From the NCBI GenBank assembly GCA_963070105.1, contig OY718803.1:11443347-11507346 (forward strand): 64,000 nt of DNA, read 5' to 3'. Below are positions 10,593 through 23,200 of the stretch, one piece after another. The first letter of the stretch is position 1, and every line of letters starts with the position of its first letter. Made by a program: the position numbers and the translations under genes. Origin of the DNA: Litomosoides sigmodontis (lineage: Eukaryota > Nematoda > Chromadorea > Rhabditida > Onchocercidae). Under the pieces are notes generated by a model that was not told the origin of the DNA, ran no database searches, and saw nothing but the letters and a program-made list of their open reading frames with translations.

Positions 10593-12789
10593 TTACTGTT
10601 CGGCTCGTTGCATTTTCATCGCTTCCCGCTTTTCCTCTAAATAATTGCTGTTCCGCTCTTCCTCGTTCTGCATCCAGTTGTTCTTCTTGAGTTCCCTGAG
10701 AAAATTCAATTTTAGATTTCATTCAGTTAAAAACTTCACCAATAATGTCAGCTTAATTAGAAATTTTCGCAAATTGTCCAATTGCCTTTAATCGCTGATA
10801 AAAAAGAAACGGAGTGGGGAGGAGAAAATATCGGAAAATAGATGAATTTGAACCTGGCTCGAACATCGGCCCGAAATGATGCCGTCATCTCCTCGATCAT
10901 GTAATCTAACACCAAACTCCATAAAGTAATCAAATAATCTACATTGGAATGCGTTGAATTTAGCATTCCCAATAATCTTCGGGTCCTATGAAAGGAAAAG
11001 GAATGGATAAATCCAATCAAAATATTTACTTTTGATACGGACTCATCAAATTTATTTCGAAGCGTTTTAGTGCTGAATCTCAGCGATTACTTGCTAATTA
11101 TTAATCGTAAAAGCGGAATTTCGATAAAATCGAGTTTACTATCAAATCAGGCGTGATTTAGGATTAGTGGTATAGTGTGAGAAGAGGGTGAGCAAACTTT
11201 AACTTTTAGGAAGCAGAAAGGCGAACGAACGATTTTAGCAATAATAAGCAGGTTCGCTGAATGATCGAGCATTAACGGGCAACTTTACCGATTGCAAATG
11301 AATTAATTGACAAACAAATTTAGTTGAAATTTAGAACTTTCAATGATGGCAACTGGGAAGAACCAACTTGATTATAATATTACTCTTTCCCAAAACTCGT
11401 CTAAAATGATACAATGTGCACTCACGGAAAACGGTCCAGTATTCCGGTTTGAAGTCGAGTCTATCCTAAACAAATTTTCGGAGTTAGTCTGAAACTGATC
11501 AGGAAATTTGCTTCCTCACGTTTTTGGAAAACCAAGTTTTCTCATTGCTTTTTTACTGTCAAAACTTACTTTCAATTTCTTTCTACCCTCAAATGATTTC
11601 AATTCAAATTTCAATTTATAAATCCAAATGACCGAATGTGTGGACATAAAAAAATGGGCAAAGTGCTTAAGAGGTAATGTAAACAGAAGTAATAAGGAAC
11701 AGCTTCAAGTAATTAATCAAAAAAACAGCTTCCGTAAAAATATTTCGAAGACAGCAAGCAAGCGAATGATAAAATAACCTTTAATTTTCCATGCACGTGG
11801 CCGAGGTTAATTAACAGTGGGCCGATCTCGTCTAAATTCTCGATGGAATTAATAACACTATCTATTGCCTGAAATTTGAATGCAAATAGAAATGACCGGT
11901 TCTGAAAATGAGTTGGTTATTGAAGTGAGGAGTTGTCGTAATAAATTTTCTATTTTTAATCCCACCGAATTCAATTTTTTCTTTCATTCTCTGCTCCTAA
12001 ACTCACTGCAGGCAATAGGCATGTTATATTTAGCATGGAATAGCAGTTCAATGAATTTTCAATTAGAATTCTAAATTGAATTTTTGTTCATTTAGATGAT
12101 TAATTCACTGTATATTTTTTGTTGCAACTCGCACTTCCTCTCTAATTTGCATGCTAGGTAGGACAAAGAGATACTGTCGGTTTGAGCCTGTTCCACTAAA
12201 GCATTAGCAACAGAGAATTGATTAGCTTCATTTACATATTCACATAGCTTCTCTCTCTCTGGCCCTGACAAATTTCACTCTCAGCCATTCGTTCAGACAA
12301 CACCCGACAAAAAATGTTTCCGTCAGATGATCCTCTAATACAGCTTGAAAGAGCTTAAATAGGTCATAAAATTTGAAAAGTCCTCTGCTTGTTACCTGCA
12401 TAAATCTTAAGGAATGAAATTTGATGAAATCGCTGTTTTTCTTCGAAATACTTGTGAGTGGAAATAGCTGGAAACAAAAGTTACACTGTGAGACGAGTTA
12501 AATGAAATTAGCCTGATCGAATTATCGAATGAAATATCATCGTTGAAGTGATGATTTTTTAATAGGCGAAATTGTTGTGCAAGTCGAATATTAACGAATG
12601 ACAAATTGAAAGAAAAAATTTGAAAATTCGTACAAGTTTCGTTCCGGGGCACTGCTCAAAAATCATTACAAAGATGTTAACGCCGATTTTCTGAATATTT
12701 CGATGTATGATCGACCAGGATTCTTGTAGCAAATTCACATCATCCTTTTGAATATTTCTCAGTCTTGCGCTGATGTCTGTGGAATGCAT
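10593..12789 (-). CDS. Globin (nematode glb family), 6 exons, one junction unresolved
   Basis: Haem-binding globin of about 195 residues. The exons on the minus strand are 12789-12634, 12467-12396, 11868-11779, 11465-11426, 10985-10854 and 10695-10593. Helix A shows LLQESWSII near residue 21, then the B-C region GVNIFVMIFEQCPGTKLL. Helix E has IKFHSLRFMQ with the likely distal His70. Helix F has INLGHVHGKLK with the likely proximal His102. Helices G and H show LDFKPEYWTVF and WSLVLDYMIEEMTASF, followed by a charged C-terminal tail ending KMQRAEQ. The start lies nine bases after a TTTTAG acceptor. Exon 4 ends in phase 1 (donor GTGAGT), whereas exon 5 in the globin frame needs phase 2. A small exon between 10986 and 11425 is probably missing, or there is an indel. 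No signal peptide is visible. The particular glb member is not identified. Confidence 0.87.
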
Positions 12790-12849
12790 TTTAATAACTA
12801 AAATATACACACCTCATCAGTGGTGGCCGAAGCACGCAGAGAGAGAGAA

Positions 12850-15800
12850 CACGTCATGTTCATCATTGAGATAATGCTAAGACGGATGGTAGAATTGAGC
12901 TTGAGTGCTAAGTGAGGTCAAAGGTTGCAGCAGCATCCATCAATTGCAAGAAAGTTCAGGAGTAGTTTTCTTGTGAAAAACCCCCCCAACACATCCTGAT
13001 ATTGTCCCTCTCCGTCCCGATCCCTCCACCTTTCTCCGTTCAATTTCATTATCAGTTCGAATTTATGTTAAATGTAGTACTTTTGCTTTAACTACTATCT
13101 TCACATCTACGCACTTTAATGAAGCTGCTGAGACGAACTAGCAACCGTAGCGTCGCTTCGCGATCAACAACACGAAGTGGAAATAAAAGCTTAGCTGATG
13201 AATTCTAGTGATGCATTTTGCTACCTTTTTCAACTGCCTGAAACAATAAATGACTAACTACCACCGGTTGGAATGTAAGCTCTCACTGCTAATTTCCTTC
13301 TTTTGTGCATTCAAAACTTCTTATTTCTCATAAAAAATTATTCTCAATAAAAAGAATGAATGCTGGCTTGAAGTTGCCATGGATGTAATAAAATGTTTAT
13401 GCTTCTTTCCAAGTGTAAACTGTTTTTCTTAATTAAATTCAACGAGAAATAAATTACAATGATGCATAGGTGCTCATTGCGCTTGATGAAATGACCAATG
13501 AGACATTTCTTCAGAAAATTTAATAATAAAAGCAATGGGCGAGCATTAACAGATTACGGTATAGCTACGATAACAGAAAGGTGCGATTACAAAACTGCAC
13601 GATCTCGCCACATTTGGAACTAAATTGAAAGGAATTCATTACCTAAGGGAAAGGTAATTAAAAAAACAAATGTGGAAACATAATGGCAACAAGGAATAAA
13701 AAGCAGAAAAACAAATATAATAAAAATAAAATAAATAAAATGAACATAATGTAATAAAAGCATAAAGGTGATCACCAGCAGCAGGTTCTGGAAGTGATCC
13801 ATTAATTTGGAAACTTTTCCTTCCGAACATGAAAATAATACTGCAACACCTCAAAAGTTGCATAGTAGCAAACAATAAATAAATTATAAAGAAGCTAAAA
13901 ACAACTTGATAGAGCAACAAAAGTAAAAAAGAGCAAAACAAATTTAAATCCTTGTTAATAATAATTTCAATTCCTCTAAAAAAGTTAAATCCACTCTCCT
14001 CGTCAAGAGGCTTAAGAAATGAGAGAGCCTAGAACCTGGAAATCCAATTCCAGGAACGATGATCATCCTCCAAAAGAAAAGCAAAAAACCTAAAAATTGC
14101 TAAATTAAGAACGCAAGTTTTAATTCATGAAAAATAGCAAAAACGCAACAAGCCTACACAGCACCGAGGACTTAAAAAAGATAGCAACAAGCCACATACG
14201 CAAAAAATAAAAGTTAGAAATCATCAAATTAAAATGCTCCCTGTGTCTGCTCAAATATCGTAGACTAAACTAGAAGATTAAAACATCAAAATGATAAAAA
14301 AATAAAAAAAAATTAGAAGCTAATACGTCTGCACTAACAAATGGGAAGATTAAAATAGAGCAGGAAAAGACCGAAAATAGCTTCAAACAGTTAAGCCTAT
14401 AAACATTTAACACGCATTTACTCATCATGAAGTGAATTAATCAGGAAGATTAATTTAAAAAAAAAATGGAAGATTGCTCTTAGCTAAATTAATTTTCAAA
14501 TTTAAACCCGCAAGTCATCATTCAACTTTTTTTCTCTCTACCCCTTTCTCTTGCTAAGTAGCGGTTGCAGATGGAGGACATACGAATTTTTGAAACAGTT
14601 AAAATAGTTAGATTCTATAGATCAGGCAATCGGATGAATGACGTGAATGACGCAGGGAAGCAGTGATATGCAGGAAAGCATAAGCCTGAAATCCTCTAGT
14701 CCTTTCATTTTGCTATTCAACCAGAAGTTTGCATTGCCTAAGAATGTTAAAATACAAACAACCCACTTGTGAATATCATTCAACAAGCCATCGATGTTGA
14801 AAGAACCAGCTGCAAAGGAATCGAAATATTAGAAATTTCTTTCTTTTTCCTTTTCATAAAATGAATAACAAAGTGTGGAGAGATGATAATTAATGCATGA
14901 TATATATGCATTCAATATATTAATATTGTAATAGAATACTCAAATACTAATTGAAATTGACGCATTTATCTGCTCATTTATTCATTCATTCGTTCCTAAG
15001 TGAGCGAAATTAGAATTCGGCACGAAGTTGTGTTGGAAAAATGTCAATTTTGCTTTGCATGACACGATGAGATAAAAAAATTCGACTCTTTCATTGGTAA
15101 TTTTAAATGGAAATATGAAGGAATATGTGAAAGCGAAAGATGTCTAAATGAAAAAAATAAATAATTTAATCATTTCACGATTTCAGTAATAACCTGCATA
15201 CATTATTATCTATTCTCAATTGAAACGAAAAAATTCTCAAAATACAAAGTACTTGGCTTTTTAATTACCGAAGTTGGTAATAATTTAAATCTGAAATCAA
15301 TCAGGAAAATTGATGAATTTTCATAAAGTATATTTCTTCCTTCGCATTAACTTCACTTTATTATAATAGGAAGCCTAAGTATACCATATGGTCAGTTACC
15401 TAGCTGATTTAACAATAAGAAATTATAGGCTAAATTAATGTTACGTGGGAGGTTGTGAAGAAGGTCGCAAAAAAAATTAACACAATTACTAAGAGCAACA
15501 TTACTTTACAAACGATGACGATAATTAATCTTTTCACTTCTCAGTTAAATAATATCTCTTATCCCCTCATTTGTTCTATAAATTTGAAAATTGCTGGATG
15601 ACATTAGTAACAGTGGAAGGAAAATAGCTTCAAAAATTGACAGCGCGTTGTAATACATGGTTGACAGCAAATAGGCCACATATCTGCAAAGTTATTAAAA
15701 TATTCATCGCTTTTACATTTTTCCTGGAAAAAAATCCATTTTAGAAATCATCACTTCAAGCGCGAATAGTTGAGAATTTTATTTCACATAAATTAATTTA

Positions 15801-18050
15801 TCAATCAAGCAAATGTATCTGAGGGGAAGTTGCTTGCATCTCTCTTTCTATCCTCTCCCTCTTTCTCCCATCGACAGATACGATCATCAAATGGGTAAAG
15901 TGTTCAAGTAGCCATCAAGGAAGCAATCTGAAGCATCGTAACTTATTGCTTCCTCATTCTCATCTATCACACTGCATTTTATTCCTACGGAAGTTCGAAG
16001 CGGTGATGAAGTAAATTTTAGGAGGAAAAATTTCCAAAAATAGATGTACATGAAGAAGGATAGCCCAGATTTCCCGATGCTTCATCAGTTTCAGATACTG
16101 AGAGTAGGAATGGATTGACGGAACGTGTGGAGAGAAACGGGGAAGTAATGAATTGGGATTCAGGAGGATGGCGAGGGCTGGAATAATTCGAGTCGTCGTA
16201 ATTGCAGAAAACTTTTTACTGCTTGAGATCGATGAAAAGAGTGCGCGTTCCATCAGATATTTTAATGGGAAAAAACAGGGGAAGAGGTAATAGGATGGGA
16301 GTGGGTGACTAAAGCTAAGATTTTGCAATATTCAGTTTGAGTAGTTCGCACATTTTAATTGTGAATGGGCCGGAAAGAAGTGTGCTGAGATGATGATGAT
16401 GATGTACTGTTGCAATTGCATAGAAGTGGCGAAGAGCGCGACTGGTTGCTCAGGAAAAATCTATAACCGGACGATGATAAGTGCCAGGAAAGGTGAAATT
16501 CTTCCGAATTTTTCCGGTACTTTTAAAGGAAGATATTTCAGGAGACAAATTAAGCAATCCTTTTCAACTTGTTTTCAGCGCTTTTTTCATTATACATTTT
16601 CACGCATTTTACTGATTGTGTAAAAATTTTGAACCACTTTTTTTACGATTATAATAAAAAATTCTTCCCACCACAAGACTTCTATTTCGGCCTAGCAAAT
16701 CACATGTTTGCTAGTGACGAGTAACAAAAGGAAGCGTCAGAAATAATTTTGCATAACACAAACTGGCAGAGTGATACAAATCGCTGGAAACAAACTTTTC
16801 TAAGGCGCATTACAGCAAGTGGAATTTAATGAAAACTTTTTCCCGTTGCAACAGAAAAAACATTCCGGTTTCCAACAGGGCAGAATGGCAATTGGCAAAT
16901 TGAGCGAGTGAAAATAGCAGTAGGATCAACACAAACGCAATAAATTTGAAAAGTACTGATTTACTAATTCATCGCAATTATAGCAAGTAAAAGTCATTTT
17001 GCCGAGTTCGAAATTAGAACGTGCAAGTGAAAGGAGAGAGAAAAAGAGGAAAAAGTGAGGCGCATCTGAAGGATGAAATTCAGTGATTCAACAAGTTGGC
17101 AGTCGCCTGGGAAGTTTCAGGCCGGCAAAAAATATTGACTATCAGTTACAGCCGATAATTGAGCTAAGCACTGACTGGAGAAAGCGGTAAGGACGAGATG
17201 ATATGAACGAAGGCAGTTCCCGAAAACGGAGTGTGCATCTACAGTGATTGCCACCTGCTGTCTATTGATAATTATTGGAGTCATTCATTACTCTCCCTAT
17301 TCAAGTGAAATGCAAAAATTTCAAATCTTTTTAAGTGATTAGACTGCTACTTGTGGGTAAGGGAAAACTGTGAACGTGCATTAGCAGCAATACCTGAAGA
17401 AGAAGTGAAAAAGCGCAAGGATGAACTGAAATCCTTTTCCGCTTTCATTTCTTCATGTAGGTGGAGGAGCACCGAAGGACGGACTCCACCGCCCTCTTCT
17501 CTTTGCCATTGCAACTTCCACCTCTTCCTCTTTCATCTTTCCTTTCGTAGGGCCTTTAGCAGTGTAACATCTTGAGCGTAATGAATGGATACGATTACGT
17601 GGAAATGAACGAATGCTCTGCCCTGTTTGGACGAACGAGACGTAGCACTGGAAGTGGAAGCGCGGTGGAGGAGCGATGAAGGGTGAAACAGGTGGGGCGA
17701 CGAATTCTTCACCGCTGCAGCAGAGGATGGAAATGCGTTGTAAAGCTGCGGGAACGCCGAGAACCACTGTCTCCTTCCTTGTCCCGCTAATCACTTACCA
17801 TCTCTGGATGTAGCTAAGCAAACAACGAGCGAAGAGGAAAAAGAAACGAAGGATGAGGGGTAGGATTACTAAAGTTGGGAAAACGGAAACGCCATGTACC
17901 AGTGACGTGACGTAGAGAACAACTACGCAGGTGCATCCTTAGGTAACACCTGGGCACCGCTCTACTCTATGCGCCCTCGCACTGCACATGCCATCATTGC
18001 ACTCATTCTAATGAAGGAAAGATAATTGAAATCGGTCGGGACAAGGCTCA
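12850..18050. other. Long stretch without a supported gene
   Basis: About 5 kb of AT-rich sequence upstream of the globin gene. Open frames here (for example 13639-13941 and 15960-16328 on the minus strand) translate to low-complexity hydrophobic sequence without exon-like boundaries. From about 17400 GC rises. Around 17895-17955 there are tandem TGACG motifs and an E-box pair, CAGGTG and CACCTG, in inverted order, which could be regulatory. Confidence 0.45.
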
Positions 18051-18051
18051 A

Positions 18052-18270
18052 ATGATAAATTATCCGATGGATTTTTTTCATTTCACGAAACCACTGAATA
18101 TTGATCAACTTTCAACGAAGATTCAACTGATAGCGAACAGTTTGAATAGTCGCACTGATAAAAGCAGACGCGTTGCAGATGTGCTGCTACGTGACGTGAA
18201 AACGTACATGGACTTGGGCGTACGATCTATTCGTAGCACCATGTGGCACCATGCATTGCGTCAAGTAAAA
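18052..18270 (+). CDS. Candidate coding exon, unrecognised
   Basis: An ATG-started open frame of 73 codons with balanced composition and no low complexity. It ends at a plausible donor (CGTCAA followed by GTAAAA at 18271). Without splicing the frame continues to a stop at 18303. No family is recognised, no partner exon was found downstream, and there is no clean acceptor just upstream. It could be a first exon of an unseen gene or chance. Confidence 0.25.
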
Positions 18271-19847
18271 CGAAACGAGTGCTGCGAGCATCAAGTAAAA
18301 TGAAGCTACTTTACAGTCGTTTTTAATATCCGCTCCTATTTTTTCCTTTCAGTGCTTCTCCGCCAATTCGCAGCAGCGAAAAGTAGCAGTTCGCAGTTCA
18401 GCAGGACAATTTATAGCTGCAGCAGTTTTTAAAAGCTCTGAATTGACTGCTTGATTTTGGTATTCCTTTACTGCTTTTGTAACGTGGCCGAGATAGCGGA
18501 AGTGTGTGGTGGTTTTCTTTTTAGCTTACCTTTCCAGATATCGGTTACTGGCTGTCGTCTTCTCCTGTGAAATCTTCAGGAAGAAATGGTGATTTTGAAG
18601 AGAAACACAAGGATGTCTTTCCATTCTCATTATTGTCCTTCGTTATTTAATCATGCATTATTTTTCCTGCCACTTCACTTGAAGCTCTTTGGCAGTTAAA
18701 ATTTCCCAAGGCGAAGAAAATATGGCTTGCATTTACAATTTTAAATTTTAAGATAAGCCCATATTGAATTATTAGGATTATCTTCCCTTTATCGTTAAAC
18801 TCAAAAGGTGTGAATATTTTATGCATGAGGTGGTTTATTTAAGACTGTGTTTTTCCAAAATATAATTCTACTGCTTTTAAAAAAATAGTTTAAATGGAAT
18901 TAAACAGGAGGTAGAATTCGCAAATTATCTCTCGAAATTTGCTCAGTGAACTTTGTTGCGTGATTATATCTCGAAACATCAAGCTATAGTTGCTTTTTTT
19001 CCGAACAGAGTGGTGCGAGTAGAATAGTATTAATGAGGGTGAAGTACGAATGAGTTTCAAAAAGTTCGAGAGTGAAATAAGAGGTGGCATATTTCAGAGC
19101 ACTAAGGGTTGTAACAGTTACTTTTGTTTGAGTGTGATAGTAGTGAATAAAATGACGATAACAAATGAGGACTATAAATGACTTAGATTGCTTTATTAGG
19201 GGAAGGAGAGAGAATATTTCATTTACCAATTTTTGTGAGAATTCATCCCTCATCTGTGCTGTGATTGTTTGTTGTTCTATTAAATATGCTAAAGACATGA
19301 GACGTTGTATAAGTGCTGTTTTGATTTCATGAATTTTTGTTTAGTTGTTGTTGAATTTTGCAGGAAAAATTTAAAATTGATCAAATTTTCTATGAAAAAA
19401 GTTGCGGATTTACTTTTTCTGTAGCAGTGAGTTGACGGAACCTTTTTTCTTCATTGAGAGGATTGCTGACCAAAAAAAATGAAATATAAAAATCATTTTG
19501 TTTACAAATTGAATATCATTTACTTTTTAGCAAGTGGTACTCATTACTTGTGCTTTATCATTAAATGGAGAAGCCTAAATACTTTATTACCTTAGTGTAT
19601 AAAAAAGAAGTGGTGTTAAGGTCTCAATAATAATGTTTCAAGAATAAATATGGTGATATCACTTCTTCCTAGCAGTAGCCACAAGCGATTATCAAAAGAT
19701 ATCAAAAGAATAAGTGATATCCTAACAGTAGCCGGTATTATTGGACAGAAGCTTGTTAACAAGGACAGTCAAGTAATACTGGAATGACAGAAATTAACAG
19801 AACTTATCTATGGCAATCAACAGGTTGTATGTCTGTATCGACTTTAT

Positions 19848-19897
19848 ATAGTCCGATGGAAGTGACTAGTAACATTCAAAAACTGTAGTTGAAGTCT
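19848..19897 (+). pseudogene. Duplicated fragment of pash-1 exon 1
   Basis: Bases 19848-19882 match 20304-20338 inside pash-1 exon 1 at 34 of 35 positions (ATAGTCCGATGGAAGTG, one mismatch, CTAGTAACATTCAAAAA). Similarity then fades, and the copy soon meets a TAG stop. This is a short partial tandem duplication about 450 bases upstream of the original. It has no open frame of its own. Confidence 0.8.
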
Positions 19898-20201
19898 CTT
19901 CCGCAACTTTCTCATCTAATCTTAATGCAAGTGCTATGATTTTTGAAATTTGTGCTTCAATTTTTTTAATTGGAAAAAAAACTGCAAAGCATCAGATGAC
20001 AGGAGTTATGCGAACAAATCCGTCGAACTGTTCCACGTTTATAATTCATTCGACAGAGGTGTTTGTTACATTTCTTGTCATTCATTTTGATGCTTTCCGG
20101 ATCATCAAATCTGAAAAGGAAGTTCTTCAGTTTTATTTTGCATCAAGTTCTTGGGTTACTTTTAGAGTCGAAAAAAAATTTTAATTCCAGTTTCAGGTGT
20201 G

Positions 20202-20216
20202 ATGCGTCATTGCTAA
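20202..20216 (+). promoter_or_regulatory. Upstream mini-ORF overlapping the pash-1 start
   Basis: ATGCGTCATTGCTAATG encodes a four-residue peptide whose TAA shares its last A with the pash-1 ATG at 20216. If the mRNA is spliced at 20196/20197, this is the first start codon in a 19-base leader. Translation of pash-1 would then need leaky scanning or stop-start reinitiation. Confidence 0.5.
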
Positions 20217-23200
20217 TGGCTGATATCCCAGAAGATGTAAAACTTGAACAACTGTTAGAGTTACGGGAACAACTACGAGAGCAGATCGATCAACTCAATG
20301 CAAATAGTCCGATGGAAGTGTCTAGTAACATTCAAAAAGTATCGAAGTGTCGCCATTTTGACAGATGCCAAACAAGAATCAGGAAGACCGAAAAACGTCC
20401 CAGCTGCGCAGTAAATGGTTGGACAAATGATAAAATTGCAAGGGTATCGCCTCTATGCGACGGGGAAGATGAGCAAAGTGAACAGCCTAGTTGCAGTAGT
20501 ATTATGAAGAAACCAGATGAGAAAGTTCTTTGTACTTCGGTTCTGGATATCTCGGCAACAGATTGGCAGAATTTGCATCAGTATCCTTTCCGACATAGAT
20601 CAGGATTATCGTCGGATATAACTGGCACAGAAAATGAATCAAAGAAATTGTACTTGAAAATTAATGAGATAATTCCAGATGAAACAACGAAAACTGGGAC
20701 TATCTGTACTACGAAGGTTGATAACATACCGGTATCATTTATTTACTAAGCGCAGTGTATTTTTTCTTTTGCTTTTTGATAGCCCATTAGTCCTCCGTCT
20801 ATGATGCACTGTGCAATTTGGATAAGTCTCGTAGAACAGAATTTGAAAGTGAAGATATACGTAATAGGTGATATCCACGAAATTAAAGTGTTTGTCTTTT
20901 CCCTAATTTCGGTTCGTGTTTATTTTATTGTTTGAAGTTTCTTAAAAAAAAAAAAAAAAAAAGCTTTCTTTTTCTATTTTTCCATTTTTTCCATTTCTGG
21001 TGGCGGGAGGAGTTTCAGTGTGCATCAGTTTTTTTTTCATATCATGAACTTTACTGTTTTAGATGGAGGAGAGAATGGAAGAAATTTCCCTGAGTACTTT
21101 AATATGTTCAATGGAAAATGAAGCTGGAAAGGTTTGTTTACTCTTTTTCCCTAAATATTTTTTATGAAATCAAAATTTTTTGTCATTAATTATTTGATTA
21201 GAAATTATCATGTTGTCGATTTCTTTCTATTTGATAGAGAGCTTCAATCTTCTGCTCTACTGTGTGTATTTTTTATGTGTATTTTCTGCTATAGTGCGTA
21301 TATTTTTAACTTTTTATGGCACTCCAAATTTCATCATATACTCTCAGCAACAAAAAAATATATGCATAGCCATGAAGAAGCTAAAAATGCGTGCAAATTA
21401 TTGTTTGGAATGTGAAAGAAATTTTAACATTCATTTTTCTAACGCTGTTCAATTAATTTAAAAGTGGACGAAATTTTCTTGGATTAGAATCTTTATAAAG
21501 ATTGTTTATTTACTGTTTGAAGCAGTTTGTATATCAAAACACATGGATAAAAAGGCGCAAATGAAGTTAGACAGACCAGAAGGTGTTCTATCAGTGACTT
21601 TGTTTTTACGAGTTGTTTTGAGTTCGGATTTTTAAATAGTTTGATGCTGGAATTTTAAAATTTTAGGTTTAAACTTTTGTTCCAGATAATTTTTTCAGTT
21701 CTGATATTTTTTAACTTTATCTTATTTTTTGTAAGAGTTTTAGGATGGCGAGAGCAATGTAGCTAGTATCCAAACTGGAAATGCTCCACCTAATGGTACC
21801 GAAAATAGTTCCATTACTCCTGAAAAATTAGTGCCACTTCCGCCTCCACCATTTCCCCTTCCGTCTACCCCATCATTATCACTGGCATTACCGCAGCATC
21901 AATTTTTGGCATCGAATGAAGTGAATTCGACAAGTGATGAGAATATCTTGTTGGATAAGCAACAATCGGAGGAAGCTGAAGAATGCAATAAAAGCTTACT
22001 ACAACCAAGTAAATGTTCCAATTATCTAGTTGACGTAGATATTTTAGCTGCCAGAGCTATTGGCTAGTCATTAGAGCTGCCTGGTTTTTTACTTTGCTGG
22101 AATTAGATATTTTATGGAACTTCTTGTCGCGTTAGTTTACTTAGCTAATGATTGGAGCACTAAAATAGTCTTTTCAATTTTTTTCTAGTTAAAATACCAA
22201 CAATTTATGTATGTTACTTCTGATAACCGAAATATTCAAATGTTTTTTCTATTATTAAAAAGATATATAGTATCATTGTCCCATATTTTCGCACTATCCC
22301 AGTCATTATGGCTTTGTCACGTACTGAAACTAGCAGTTTCAAAGTAGATTGGAGGAAATAACGATAAATAATGAAGTAATTGGGTAATTATAAAATTAAT
22401 TTTTTCTCGAACTACGAGAATGTCCTCCAGTCGAAGACAGTAGCAATGAACTGAACGGGATATGTGGACGAAATAATAAAGATGAGAAATATGCCTTCTT
22501 GTCGTAAGTTATTTTATTATTTTATTTTTTTGTGTGATGATATTTTTTGTAGTTTGGTTTTAGAATCCTTTAATGCAATTTTTGTATTTTAGTTAGAATA
22601 AGTCCATATTGTATATTTGAGACATCATATTTTCAAGTTAACTTTATTTTTGAAATGTCTGCAGTGATGAAGATGATGGAGAAGATATTGAAGAAATCGA
22701 TCTGTTGTTAGAGAAACCAGTTGAAGATGCTCAGACGGGTAGAGTGATTATGCCAGAAGATGGTGAAGTACGAGAGAAAATAGTATTAGCGTATCGTGGA
22801 ACAGATTATTTCGATGTATTACCGGAAGGATGGGTGGAAGTGACTCACAGTAGTGGCTTACCCATTTATTTGGTTACTTTTCAATTAATTCTACAGCAAA
22901 ACATGTTTTTAATACAAATTAATTGTTGAAGGGTCGTAATTTTGTTTTAATTTTTCTAAAGCAGAACGTCAACATGCTTTAACTAATATAATCTAGAACT
23001 TCATCCAGGAATAGGTTTCCTGCATTCCTGCAATACACGAAGCCTAGTGATCAACTCACTTTTGTTTTGTTAATAAATACATCGCAGACTTCTCATTAAG
23101 AAGAGAAGAGACTCCTTTTTTCTGACTTACTTTATTTTTAGCATAAGTCAACACGGGTTTGTACGTTCTCACGTCCGTATTTTATTGGTCCAGGTAGCGT

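Noticed and set aside
17453..17794. 113-codon minus-strand open frame in the GC-richer region
   Set aside because: A Pro/Ser/Arg-rich translation that follows local GC content. The plus strand is also open there.
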